Shown piece after piece: positions 1 to 11,345 of a stretch of DNA of 64,000 nucleotides. The number at the start of each line of letters is the position of its first letter. The stretch's first letter is position 1. The notes beneath the pieces were generated by a model. It did no database searches and was not told the DNA's origin. It was given only the letters and a program-made list of their open reading frames with translations. The translations under genes were made by a program, and so were the position numbers. The stretch comes from Homarus americanus (taxonomy: Eukaryota; Arthropoda; Malacostraca; Decapoda; Nephropidae): NCBI RefSeq assembly GCF_018991925.1, contig NW_024725489.1, forward strand, positions 5,647,614 to 5,711,613, read 5' to 3'.

Positions 1-2
1 TG

Positions 3-985
3 GAACATGTTGAATACAAGAAACATTTAGAACCCAATAAGGAACATCTAGAACACATTAAGGAACATGGTGAACCCAATAAGGAACATGTTGAACACAA
101 TAAGGAACATGTCGAACCCAATAAGGAACATGTTGAACCAAATAAGGAACATGTTGAACACAATAAAGCACATCTAGAACACAATAAGGAACATGGTGAA
201 CCCAATAAGGAACATGGTGAACACAATAAGGAACATGTTGAATACAATAAGGAACATTTAGAACTCAATAAGGAACATGTTGAACACAGTGAGGAACATG
301 TAGAACACAATAAGGAACTTTGTGAACCCAATAAGGAGCATGTTGAACACAATAAGGAATATGTTGAACCCAATAAGGAACATGTTGAACCCACTAAGGA
401 ACATGTTGAACACAATAAGGTACACCTTGAACACAATAAGGAGCATCTAGAACCCAATAAAGAATATGTTGAACACAATAAGGAACATCTAGAACCCAAT
501 AAGGAACATGGTGAACCCAATAAGAAACATGTTGAACCCAATAAGGAACATGTTGAACCCAATAAGGAACATGTTGAACACAATATGGAACATGTTTTTC
601 CTGATAAGGAACTTCTAGACCCCAATAAGGAACTTGTTGAACACAACAAGGAACATATTGAACACAATAAGGAACATGTTGAGCCTAATAAGAAACTTCT
701 AGAACACAATAAGGAACATGTTGAACACAATAAGGATCATGTTGAACTCGATAAGGAACATGTTGAACACAATAAGGAACGTCTAGAACTCATTAAGGAA
801 CATGTTGAACCCAATCAGGAACATGTTGAACCTAATAAGAAACACATTGAACCTAATAAGGAACATCTAGAACTCAATAAGGAACATTTAGAACCCAATA
901 AGGAGCATGTTGAACCCAATAAGGAGCATGTTGAACCCAATAAGGAGCATGTTGAACCCAATAAGGAGCATATTGAACCCCTTAA
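3..985 (+). repeat. 21-bp coding minisatellite encoding a heptapeptide repeat
   Basis: About 46 head-to-tail copies of a 21-bp unit fill this stretch without breaking the frame. The translated unit is Glu-His-(Val/Leu/Ile/Gly)-Glu-(Pro/His/Leu)-Asn-Lys. Substitutions are common but indels are absent, unlike the second array in the same gene, which suggests the frame is under constraint. The unit equals a helical heptad in length, but frequent Pro argues against a simple coiled coil. Confidence 0.9.
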
Positions 986-3900
986 GGCAACTGAACCTCT
1001 GAAGGCAGGTTACCAACAGAAGTTACCACAGCTACAGAATGTTACGAGTCAAGTGGAGCAGTTTAGTGAACCACATATGGGTGAAGAAGCAAAAGAGACG
1101 GTAAGAACAGATCCATTACAGAATGTTCTCTCTCTACTTTATATGTTGTTTCTGTGTAATCTGTTTCATTCCCTGTTAATCTGCGTATTGGATTGTATCT
1201 CTTTCCGTTGTTTCTTGAGTTCCACCGTAAAATTAGGTACTGTATCCATTATAACAAAGTTCTGTGTGTGTGTGTGTTGCTGTCAAGCTTTGTCTGTCTT
1301 TTGAACACTGACAGACTCTGGCCTGGGGTACTTAACAGTGATTATTGTCATGTAAGTCACTTGTAATGCTTCATAGGTCATGAAAGTTTTTTCAGGAAAC
1401 ATAATTTTACTCACACAAAGCTAATAAGAAAATAATAAGTCCTTTCCTAGATCTCTCACACCTCCAAATTTACTAAGATACTGTGCAGTAGTTTTCTTAC
1501 TCCCATTTGTTGTACAGTATTCCTCTCATCCAACAATATTATTTGTCAGCTTTCTAAAAGGTTTGGCTCCAGTTATGTAATTTAATCCAGAACTTTTTAA
1601 TTTTTAGGGAGATGAAGTAAGAAGCTCTGCGAATGAAGGAGCAGAGTCGCATCAACCACGTAGTGTAGAACCTCGGGAACATCGCTTCTTGGCACATACA
1701 TACAGCTTAAAAATGTTCAACAGTTTATATAAGAAAAATAAACTCCTTAAAAAATCTGTGAAATTCCAAAGAATGGCAGATATTCACCAGAAGAAAGCAA
1801 TCTTAATAAAGAAAAAAAAAGTTTCCCAAATAGAGATAGATAGACAGAAAGAACAATTATCAAAACTTGTGAAGAAGAGAGACAGTTTGAGAATTAAGCT
1901 TGACCAACTGAACAAAAATATTGTCACTTTCAAAAATGAGAAAGAAAGGTTATCAAGTCAGATCTGTGAAATGCAGAGTAAGAGCGAGAAACTGTGGCAC
2001 GCAAGGAACCAAATTAAAGACCTTATTTCTTCATATATAACCAAAAGGGAGGAGACTTTTGCACTTATTTGTACCAAAAGATTCACAAGTGAAGCACTCG
2101 ATGCAAAATGTAGAGCTATGGACAATATGTTACAAACTCTTCGCTTAAGGTCAAGTGATATAGGGGACAATAGATTTTATTTTAAGAATGAGATTAATAA
2201 AGCAAAGGCAGAGTATAGGAGCTATATTTCTAAAGTAAAAACAGCAGAGAAACGGGTAAAATACATTTACGTCAATATTACCAAAGTCTCAGAGACGATA
2301 ATGAGCCTTAGAAAAAGACTACACCTGTTTGGGACAGTAAATGCCCCTATGTGTAGGGCTGATAAATTAGAGGCAAGGGCTTGTAATTATAGATATTTAG
2401 CCCAACTTTATCAGAAGCAACATCACATGCTTAAGGCTCTGACAGTTAACAAAGACAATAGTACTGATGCTGCTACTGTACAACACCACGTGCCTCAACC
2501 TGTGACAGTGAATGAAGACAATAGTACTGATGCTGCTACTGTACAACACCACGTGCCTCAACCTGTGACAGTGAATGAAGACAATAGTACTGATGCTGCT
2601 ACTGTACAACACCACGTGCCTCAACCTGTGACAGTGAATGAAGACAATAGTACTGATGCTGCTACTGTACAACACCACGTGCCTCAACCTGTGACAGTGA
2701 ATGAAGACAATAGTACTGATGCTGCTACTGTACAACACCACGCCTCAACTCAGACAGTGAATGAAGACAATAGTACTGATGCTGCTACTGCACACACAAA
2801 AACAAACAAACAACACCCAAAAAAAACACACACACAAACACCACGTGCCTCAACCGAGACAGTGAATGAAGACAATAGTACTGATGCTGCTACTGTACAA
2901 CACCACGTGCCTCAACCTGTGACAGTGAATGAAGACAATAGTACTGATGCTGCTACTGTACAACACCCCACGGCTCAACCTGTGACAGTGAATGAAGACA
3001 CAGTACTGATGCTGCTACTCTACAACACCACGCCTCAACCTGTGACAGTGAATGAAGACAATAGTACTGATGCTGCTACTGTACACCACGTGCCTCAACC
3101 TGTGACAGTGAATGAAGACAATAGTACTGATGCTGCTACTGTACAACACCACGTGCCTCAACCTCAGACAGTGAATGAAGACAATAGTACTAATGCTGCT
3201 ACTGTACAACACCACGCCTCAACCCTGACAGTGAATGAAGACAATAGTACTGATGCTGCTACTGACAACACCACGTGCCTCAACCTGTGACAGTGAATGA
3301 AGACAATAGTACTGATGCTGCTACTGTCCAACACCACGTGCCTCAACCTGTGACAGTGAATGAAGACAATAGTACTGATGCAGCTACTGCAACACCACGT
3401 GCCCTCAACCTGTGACAGTGAATGAAGACAATAGTACTGATGCTGCTACTGTACAACACCACGTGCCTCAACCCTGACAGTGAATGAAGACAATAGTACT
3501 GATGCTGCTACTCTACAACAACCGCGCCTCAACCTGTGACAGTGAATGAAGACAATAGTACTGATGCTGCTACTGTACACCACGTGCTCAACCTGTGACA
3601 GTGAATGAAGACAATAGTACATTGCAAACGACAGTGAATGAAGACAATAGTACTGATGCTGCTACTGTACAACACCACGTGCCTCAAGCTGTTACTGTGA
3701 ATGAAGACAATAGTACTGATGCTGCTACTGTACAACACCACGTGCTTCAAGCTGTTACTGTGAATGAAGACAATAGTACTGATGCTGCTACTGTACAACA
3801 CCACGTGCCTCAAGCTGTTACTGTGAATGAAGACAATATTATTGTTTCTGCAAAAGATATGTGGGAGACTCAAAAAGAAGAGTTATCATGGAAAATAACT

Positions 3901-4194
3901 GATTTATGCAAGAATGTCGATGAACCAAAGAAACAGTTTCACTCACTTGGTTCTTCACTGATTTTACCCGATTTTTACACAGTTTCAGATAAAAGCAAAC
4001 ATAGGAGGTGGAAGAGTAGGAGGGGTAGGACATCAACTGCAGTTTGGGACGCTAGAATAATCGGGACGGCTCCCATAGAGCACAAATTCATGTATTATCC
4101 GTTCAGAATGTGGGACGTTTCAAATAAAGATTCAGTTAGACATGTTGATGAACCCCCAGAGGAATCTCCACCTACAAACCCCCATAACAGTTGA
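3..4194 (+). CDS. Orphan repeat-rich coiled-coil protein, 3' part of gene (two exons visible)
   Basis: I do not recognise this protein. The frame is open from base 3, so the gene begins before the window. Exon A runs to 1100, followed by donor GTAAGA. Exon B starts at 1608 after a T-rich acceptor; in its frame the AG is part of an in-frame TAG, so the open frame begins exactly at the splice site, and the phase (0) matches. Exon A encodes about 46 copies of a 7-residue repeat (type EHVEPNK) then a short linker. Exon B encodes about 270 residues rich in Lys, Arg, Glu and Gln that look helical or coiled-coil, then about 21 copies of a 21-residue repeat (core TVNEDNSTDAATVQHH), then about 120 unique residues ending at 4194. 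The frame breaks at 3290 inside the second repeat array and resumes in another frame by 3595, so one uninterrupted protein needs indel correction. With that it would have at least 1,200 residues. No signal peptide can be judged because the N-terminus is missing. Sure of the exons, unsure of function. Confidence 0.65.
1101..1607 (+). other. Intron of the orphan repeat-protein gene
   Basis: The intron is bounded by GTAAGA at 1101 and a pyrimidine-rich stretch ending in TTTTTAG at 1607. It is AT-rich, carries a (TG)n patch near 1262, and joins two exons in phase 0. No other feature was seen. Confidence 0.75.
2439..3838 (+). repeat. 63-bp coding minisatellite encoding a 21-residue repeat
   Basis: About 21 copies of a 63-bp unit; the exact period is seen in the clean copies from 2461 to 2740. 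Each unit encodes a segment with the core TVNEDNSTDAATVQHH, including an Asn-Ser-Thr sequon. Units between about 2780 and 3620 carry small indels and one low-complexity CA-rich replacement (2786-2846). Because 63 is a multiple of three, the minus strand is also open through this array; those antisense frames are by-products. Confidence 0.9.
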
Positions 4195-4218
4195 ACTGTT
4201 GTAGGAAAATTAGTGGCT

Positions 4219-4224
4219 AATAAA
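4219..4224 (+). terminator. Polyadenylation signal AATAAA of the orphan repeat-protein gene
   Basis: A canonical AATAAA lies 24 bases after the stop codon at 4194, in AT-rich sequence. This fits the 3' end of the preceding gene and supports 4194 as its true end. Confidence 0.55.
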
Positions 4225-5158
4225 TAATCAGCTACTGAAATGGCTGACTGCATTATTCTGTATCTCCCACAATATGTTGAAGAAAAGGAAATTTGACTAA
4301 GATACTCATTAAAAGATTCTGTCTTGCTTTTTTAAGTTATTTATTTGTTAATCGAAAATGATGTTCTATGTCCATATTAAATTGTGAATGAGCATTATAA
4401 ACTATAGAGATTTGTTCAGTATTATATACGGCTCATTAGTGGTGTTAATACAAGTATTATAAACTATAGAACTCTTGGTTTGTGAAAATATACTGTAGGA
4501 GAAATACTTAAAATTATATTAGGTTGTGTTTAAGATATAGGATAAAACGATTAACAGATTATTTAATTATATTTTATGAAAAACAGAAGATGTTTAGTTA
4601 CATTTAAGGCAAGGGCTGTTTAGGTTCATGTACAGGTTATCAGTTGTGAACATTACTGCAGCTTCCTTTAAACATTGATGGTGTTCATTACTTTACTATT
4701 GAAGATTTAGACTAAACATTTACTGTTTATGGATATTAACAAGAAAAATATTGAAAATGTTTAGTTATATTTTGCATAAAGGTTTTAAGGATGTACAGTA
4801 TAGTATGTAAGAATTACCTGCAGGAGAAATATACTGTAGTGTGGGAGGTTATGGGGTGTAAGGTGTCCAGTAGAGAAAGTCATTATAGTGACAAAGGTTG
4901 ACTGCCACTGAGGGTATGACCTGTGTTAGTAGATGTGAAGAGTGTACAGAACAGAACAGGAGCAAGTTTATATTACTGCACTGTACAAGTACTGCTGAAG
5001 GTGCAATTATAATGATTAAGTGATCCTGAGTTTACACACTTAGTGGTTGTTAATAAATGAAGAGATGTTACTGTAGTGAAAGATTATTTATTAATGATGT
5101 GTATTATTTAATGGTTATTGATAATAATGGCTATTTCTTTAATATTAATGTATTAGGC
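4225..5158. other. AT-rich intergenic stretch
   Basis: No coding region, RNA gene or recognisable repeat family was seen. It contains short repeated words such as AAACTATAGA near 4397 and 4460, and many TACTGTA words, which are common across the window. Confidence 0.5.
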
Positions 5159-5225
<67 letters not shown>

Positions 5226-5226
5226 G
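5158..5226. repeat. (TTA)n microsatellite
   Basis: About 22 uninterrupted TTA triplets. It produces a poly-Tyr reading frame with no coding meaning. Confidence 0.95.
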
Positions 5227-5484
5227 TTATTGTTGTTGTAGACCAGTTATTTACAACACCTGGCCAAATCTTTATATATTTATCATTTATCTGTTATTAG
5301 AAATATATACTCTAGCTTAATAACTTATTAGTTAATTAATTGTATTAATATTTCTTTAACTAAAGATGTAAGAAAATATTTTCTACTTGTACAGGTAGTA
5401 CTAAGTAAATTAATATAAAGTACAGTAATAGTACTGTACTGTATACTACCAAGTAAAGTATTGTAAAGTACTAGTACTGTACTG

Positions 5485-6072
5485 TGTTAAGAACCACGCC
5501 ACCAATTGTCATGATCTACCTACCCAGCACCACGAGCAACGCCATCTAGGGACGAGACACGAGTATGACTAGCCTTAGTTACCACTCCGGGGTTTCCCTT
5601 CTCCATATCCTGGTTGTTGCGTCACCTCCTACAAGTCTTCTTCATCAGCTCCAGTTCGAGGAGAGTTCAGTTCACTCTGGGAAGTGACCACAGGACCACC
5701 TATCCTGGAAACCTACGGCACAGTGACTACCTACCGTCTTCTACAATACTCAGCCTTACTCGTCAGCCATCTCAGCTCCGCACTTAAGTATTTGTAATCT
5801 TGTATTGCCTCCCCCACGTCCACCTTGCTTCAAATTATTGTATGTTGTATAAATATGTATATACTGTTAATGTTTAGGTTAAGTATGGTTAAGGGTAAAT
5901 TATAGAAAGCTGAATATTTTGTTAAGGAATTTATGGTACTTTATTATACACAACAAAAACTCGCATCCTTTGTCTACCCTTTTATCGTCAGATTGTCTTT
6001 GTTTTTTTATTGTTGTTGCCTGTTGGGATCTGGGTAGACTTTTAACTATATTCTAAATCCCCAACTCGTAAC
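5485..6072 (+). mobile_element. Possible solo LTR of a retrotransposon
   Basis: This block of about 590 bases begins with TGTTAAGAACC and ends with ACTCGTAACA, so its ends are TGTTA and TAACA, the short inverted repeat typical of LTRs. The first 300 bases are more GC-rich than their surroundings and a TATA-like motif (GTATAAATATG) lies near 5850. I could not find an exact target-site duplication, and no gag or pol sequence adjoins it. It could be another repeat class. Confidence 0.35.
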
Positions 6073-6975
6073 ACCTGTATACCAAGTAAAGTACAACAGT
6101 GTCAAGTTCTACTCAGTACATACTGTATTTTTCAGGTTTGGACTCACACCTGCCCTGCTGGGCTGCCACAGTAACAGTAAAGGAAGCTGAGGTTTTCTCA
6201 TAATGTTTATGTTCATGAAGCAATGTACTGTATATGTTTACCTTAGGTACAGTACACATGTTTATTGTGGGGTAATAAAGGCGTTTATTCTGAGGTGATA
6301 GTTATTATCATATACTCGACTATACTGTACAGTGCATTATGTGGTTAAATGACCTGCCCTCATAAATCTAGTCTGGATGGATCATATTGATCTGATATGT
6401 TGTTTTTAAGGTGATGAGTTGACACTTGGTTTAGTGAGGTGGGGAACTATGTGACGTGTTTGGCGGAGTTGTACCATATTACTGCACTGTACAGAGGCTC
6501 ACCAACACCAGCTACTGTAGTTGTGGGCCATTAACAGCTGTTATGATCTCTCAGTCAGTGCACACCATAAAAATCTGAAATACAGTATTTCCACACTACT
6601 GTACGAGTCTGTCCCGAGCTTGTGTAACCTCACATTGTTGTCTTGTATAATACAGTATAGAAGAACTGAATCTCACCTTCTATATCTTATAACTTCAAAT
6701 TGGATTTTTATAATGAATTTCAGTTTTACTGTATTGTGAATGTAAACATTTACATACGAGTCTAAATGGAGTTGAGGTAACAGGTGAAGGATATTAAGAG
6801 AAAACAACACTGTTCTGTACTGTACTTGGTGGTGGAAAACTAACTTAATTGTTAATCAATTTTCATGTAAAGGTCGTTTTTTATGTCCCCAGTGAGTGAC
6901 AGGACTTATTGTAGGTTAGAGGACTGCAAGGCCAGGATTAAATGGTTTACTGCAACAGAGGACACAGTTTAGGGT
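6073..6975. other. Intergenic stretch, nothing recognised
   Basis: AT-rich, with many TACTGTAC words. The single short open frame (6521-6739) has no protein-like features. Confidence 0.5.
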
Positions 6976-7069
6976 TGCCATATCTGAACATTCATAAAAG
7001 AGGACGCTCCCGAAGACATCCTGCCCCCCCCCCCCGGCACACACTTTGGCGCTATGTAACCTTGAAGCA

Positions 7070-7500
7070 GCCGGGGTGTCCAATCTGCAGGTGAAAAAAC
7101 TGGGGTGCCAAATCTTCAGGTGATATGAGCTGGGGTGTCCAATCTTCAGGTGATATAAACTGGGGTGTCAAATCTTCAGGTGATATAAATTAGGGTGCCT
7201 AATCTTCAGGTGATATAAGCTGTGATGCCTAATCTTCAGGTGATATAAACTGGGGTGCCTAATCTTCAGGTGAAATAAGCTCGAGTGGCTAATCTTCAGG
7301 TGATATAAGCCAGATGCTTCAGGTGATATGATGCCAATCTTCAGGTGATATAAACTGGGGTGTCAAATCTTCAGGTGATATAAATTAGGGTGCCTAATCT
7401 TCAGGTGATATAAGCTGTGATGCCTAATCTTCAGGTGATATAAACTGGGGTGCCTAATCTTCAGGTGAAATAAGCTCGAGTGGCTAATCTTCAGGTGATT
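7070..7500. repeat. 30-bp minisatellite with a recent internal duplication
   Basis: About 14 imperfect units of roughly 30 bp share the core CTAATCTTCAGGTGATATAA. A block of about 155 bases starting at 7151 recurs with no differences at 7346 (offset 195), showing a recent segmental duplication inside an otherwise diverged array. Confidence 0.9.
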
Positions 7501-7755
7501 CGTTTCATGTCACCCCAGACCTTAACCTTAATAACACTAAACCATGAAGTAACCGTTAAGTTAGGCGAAGATCATATCAGATTAAGGTATGCTAGGTTAG
7601 CCTTATATTTTGTTAATGCTATAGTAGGTTAAATGTCAAGTGTAGGATATGTTAAGGCAATATTAGGTAAGGTTAGGTTAAGGGTATGATTAGTATTGTG
7701 TTAGGATAAAGTTATGTTAGACTACCGTTACTTTAGGTTAATATGAGGTATGGGC
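7501..7755. other. AGGTTA-rich intergenic stretch
   Basis: Contains scattered GGTTAGG/AGGTTAA words related to the TTAGG telomere motif but no regular array and no gene. Confidence 0.5.
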
Positions 7756-7764
7756 GTCCACTGG

Positions 7765-8105
7765 GAGGCCAAGCTTATATCAAGGGAAAGCAGATTGTTC
7801 CAAACAACTCTCACTCAAAAAAGTTTGCCCTCACAGTTTTCTGAATTTATGGCTTCTTCAACCTTCAGCTGTGATCCCTAGTGAGGCGAGCATCCACCAG
7901 TTCCAGGTATGAACACTCGACTGAGGAATGTCCTCAGAGTTAATTATCGGACTTTTGTTAAGTCACCCTTTACCCGCCAAGTATAAAGTAGGCAACTGCA
8001 GGCGTTCTAATCTCTCAGGGTACCTGAGGTGCCGTAATGCATACACCAGTCTGGCGACCCTCTTTTGAATAATATTGTCAATCAACTAACAGTCTCAAAC
8101 AAATG
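7765..8105 (-). mobile_element. CR1-like LINE fragment, family A, 3' end
   Basis: Read on the minus strand this is a diverged copy of the C-terminal end of the family A reverse-transcriptase ORF found at 8520-9545: the stretch around the KTVRANFF motif and the upstream RRATRLV motif are recognisable. It is broken by stops and shifts. Confidence 0.7.
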
Positions 8106-8137
8106 TTCATTAACATTAACAAATGTAGGATACACTA

Positions 8138-8492
8138 CTACTACTACTTTGCTGTCACTCGGAATCGAGTATGACGATCATCCAGCGATGATAGAATGAT
8201 ACGAGTTATTAAGGATGTCACCTACGTTGGCGAGTTCTGAGGTGAATGAAGATGTTGTACATGTGGGGGTCTACATCTAGTGTGGGAAGGGCGACGGCAG
8301 CGTCTTTCCGGCGTTGGCGCTTGTCTGCCTCGTTTTGCAGTTGGGCTAACTCGAAAGTATTGACACCTTCTTGTGTGGTGCTCCTCCAAGCGTTACAGTG
8401 TGGAGTAATCGTCTCCCAGGTGAGTGGGTCGATTGGGTACTTTTTCAGGTTTGTCTTAAGACTATCCTTATACCTCTTCAGTTGCCCTCAGT
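8138..8492 (-). mobile_element. LINE fragment of a second family, ORF2 C-terminus and 3' tail
   Basis: The minus strand encodes a stretch of the type GQLKRYKDSLKTNLK, followed by IDPLTWE, an AWR motif and a KRQRRK tail. This is the familiar C-terminal end of a widespread metazoan LINE ORF2. It ends in a (TAG)n-type tail at about 8138-8150, the expected 3' end. It is 5'-truncated and lies between two family A CR1 pieces. Confidence 0.65.
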
Positions 8493-8519
8493 GTTACATT
8501 TACTATTTGTTAAGTGACT

Positions 8520-9545
8520 GTAAAGTAGCTGTTTTACTTTTCACTTTTATCCTCTTCACCACTGATCGGCTCGTTAGCCGCTTGGGCGATCGGTCACGTC
8601 TCTGTTACGCACTGTTGGCAAGTACTGGGCATGTACCGGCTCCTGAATGTATCTGAACCTGCTCCAGTGTTGGTCAAGTCTGGTCTTGAAAGAGCTCACA
8701 CTCGGTGCCGTCACAACACTCTCTGGTAGATTGCTCCAAGAGTTCACAACTCTCATTCTGAAAAAGTTTGCCCTCACAGTTTTCTGGACCTGCGGCTTCC
8801 TCAATCTTGAGCTGTGACCTCTTGTGGGGCGAGTGTCCGTCAGCTCCAAGTAAGGACACTCGACTGAGTAGTGCCCCCTGAGATGCTTATACACCTCAAT
8901 TAGGTCGCCCCTTGCCCGTCTGTAGTATAAGCTAGGCAAGTTCAGGCGCTCCAATCTCTCAGGGTAGTTGAGGTGCCGAAGTGCAGGCACCAGTCTGGTG
9001 GCCCTCCTTTGAACATTTTCAACCAACTGACAGTCCCTATCATATCTTGGGGACCAGACGGGGTGACAGCACTCCAGATGGGGAAACACTTCACTCTTAA
9101 AGATCGTTACGAGGGACGGACCGTCTAACTATCTGAACGACCTTCTTATAAGACCCAATAATTTATTTGCCCGATTTACCTTCTTCTCGCAATGGCCCGA
9201 GAACTTTAGCTCATTGTTAACATACACACCTAGATCCTTCTCAAATTCAGTCTCAACTAGTGCAGTTTCTTCATCCTGTCGGGACATATGATACACCTCC
9301 TTACCGTTGGTACGCCCCAGGTGCATCCTCTTACACTTCGTGACATTGAATCTCAGCAGCCATTTCTTCGACCATTCTTGGAGCCCACAGAGGTCCTTCT
9401 GCAGCTCTTCAGAATCCGCTTGGTTCTTGATTTCCCGAAATAACTTGGCGTCATCGGCAAACATATGTATGGATGAGTGTACAACGTCAGGCATGTCATT
9501 TATGAAACAAACAAACAACAGCGGGCCCAATACATCCTTGTGCAT
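8520..9545 (-). mobile_element. CR1-like LINE, family A: reverse transcriptase C-terminal half
   Basis: Two minus-strand open stretches (9545-9129 and 9089-8574) together give the RT region from GPLLFVCFINDMP through the catalytic FADDAKLF motif, the QEWSKKWLLRFN segment, and the C-terminal RRATRLVP and VRANFFRMRVV blocks. These are typical of CR1-clade LINEs. A frameshift near 9100 separates the two parts, so it is dead. Antisense frames on the plus strand here are not genes. Confidence 0.85.
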
Positions 9546-9680
9546 TTCGTAACATTGAGCCTTAAAAGCTATATACCTTGACCATTTTAGCAGCTGACAG
9601 AGATCTTCCTGTAGCGCTTTACTTCACTCGTCATTATTAATTTCCCCAATTATTTTAGCATCTTCCACAAACATTTACCT
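9546..9680 (-). mobile_element. Second CR1 family A fragment abutting the first
   Basis: On the minus strand this reads as another, more diverged copy of the FADD region (MFVEDAKIIGEINND, then LQEDLCQLLKWSR). It directly abuts the start of the neighbouring copy at its GPLLF motif, so the same RT segment appears twice in a row. Confidence 0.55.
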
Positions 9681-9689
9681 AAATTTGTT

Positions 9690-10696
9690 GTTTTATGTAC
9701 GAGTTCTTTTAACATGTGAACTGTGAAACAATATATGAAAGGATATTTACTGTTAATAAGTAGAAGTTACCTAAAACAAAGGTAAAGTTGTATGAACAGT
9801 ATGAAAGGATATTTTTCTTTTAGTCAATTACTTGTTTATTAAAGAATCTATACGATGAAATTGTATATATACTATTTTTCTCATTGGTTTAGATACAAGT
9901 TTTAGGTGGTTAATATTGAAAGTGAGTTACCTTAAATGAAATAGTAATAATGGAAGGATTGATGTGCGAGTGGTAGTGATCTGGCAACAGTGTGAGAATG
10001 TAAACAAAGCTGGTTAGGAGTGACGGACAGACGGGTTGGGTCTAAGTGGCTCAAAAACAAAGGTATTTCTTCCAATTCCACGATAATGACTGTTGAAAAC
10101 TAGTTAAATTATATAAGTAAGTGTGAATTATATTTATCATGATAGCTGGTAAAAGAAGGAAACGTGATAATTGAAGATAGATAACGGTAAGTGATCGCCC
10201 TACAGGTCCCTTCACCCAGAACCTCTCCTACAGGTGACGGAACTGTATTTCTAGGTGATGAAACCTGATTTATCGGATATTTTACGGTAATTACATTATT
10301 TTTGGCGGTTTTAATCTATATGTAGAAGAATGTACAAAATTGCAGCTGGGCTCAGGAGATACTGGTGCCTCTGCCACGGGAGGTAACGGAGTCGAATTTC
10401 CAAGAAGTAAAACCTTATTTTTATGCTACTTGACAATGTTTCTGTAAGATATCATAGTACTGTTTAAAGAAGTGTGTTAAAACTATAGAACCTGTCATCT
10501 TATAGATAAACGGATAGCTAACAAACTTAAGTTAATGTATAGAAAACAACCCAGCAAATGCACGTTTTCCATTATGGGCTTTGTCCATTTCTCCTTCGCT
10601 ATGTGGTAGGGGGTGAAGTATCAGCTCTTTTCACTTTGTTTTAATAGGATGTGGTTGTTTTTTATATAAGGGATATCCCCAAATTGTCATACAGCA
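9690..10696. other. Unique-looking intergenic stretch
   Basis: No gene recognised. The part from about 9990 to 10440 is less AT-rich and has GTAAGT at 10189, so an untranslated first exon of the downstream HSPBAP1-like gene could lie here. This is only a possibility. Confidence 0.3.
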
Positions 10697-10714
10697 CTGG
10701 TCTGGGGTCCGACT

Positions 10715-11345
10715 AATTACTCAAATGTACCCAAATGTAGCCAAATATAGCCGGAATGAAGTCAAATAATGGTCCTAGATGAATAAATCGGACTGCCAAT
10801 CACTTCTCGACTAGTATTTGGTGTCAGAAAGTCACAAAAAATTGGTAAACTTAATTTAATCTGAGTTAATAGATCGAGTGCATGTACCGACGGAGCGAGG
10901 AATTACCCAAATGTACCCAAATGTAGTCGCAATGAAGTCAAATAATGGTCCTAGATGAATAAATCGGACTGCCAATCACTTCTCGACTAGTATTTGGTGT
11001 CAGAAAGTCACAAAAAATTGGTAAACTTAATTTAATCTAAGTTAATAGATCGCGTGCATGTACCGACGGAGCGAGGAATTACCCAAATGTACCCAAATGT
11101 AGTCGCAATGAAGTCAAATAATGGTCCTAGATGAATAAATCGGACTGCCAATCACTTCTCGACTAGTATTTGGTGTCGTAAAGTCACAAAAAATTGGTAA
11201 GCTTAATTTAATCTGAGTTAATAGATCGAGTGCATGTACCTAACCTAACCTAACCTAACCTCGACTAGTATTTGGTGTCACGAAGTCACAAAAAATTGGT
11301 AAACTTAATTTAATCTGAGTTAATAGATCAAGTGCATGTACCTAA
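10715..11345. repeat. Direct ~176-bp tandem repeat inside the foldback element
   Basis: Three near-identical units plus a truncated fourth; the third and fourth are joined by CCTAA repeats at about 11239-11262. Units share blocks containing CAATCACTTCTCGACTAGTA and AAAATTGGTAAACTTAATTT. Confidence 0.85.

Noticed and set aside
2397..3873. Minus-strand open frames across the 63-bp repeat array
   Set aside because: They exist only because the unit length is a multiple of three. The plus strand has splice support, a polyadenylation signal and unique flanking coding sequence.
8246..8656. 136-residue plus-strand frame
   Set aside because: Antisense of LINE sequence that reads sensibly on the minus strand.
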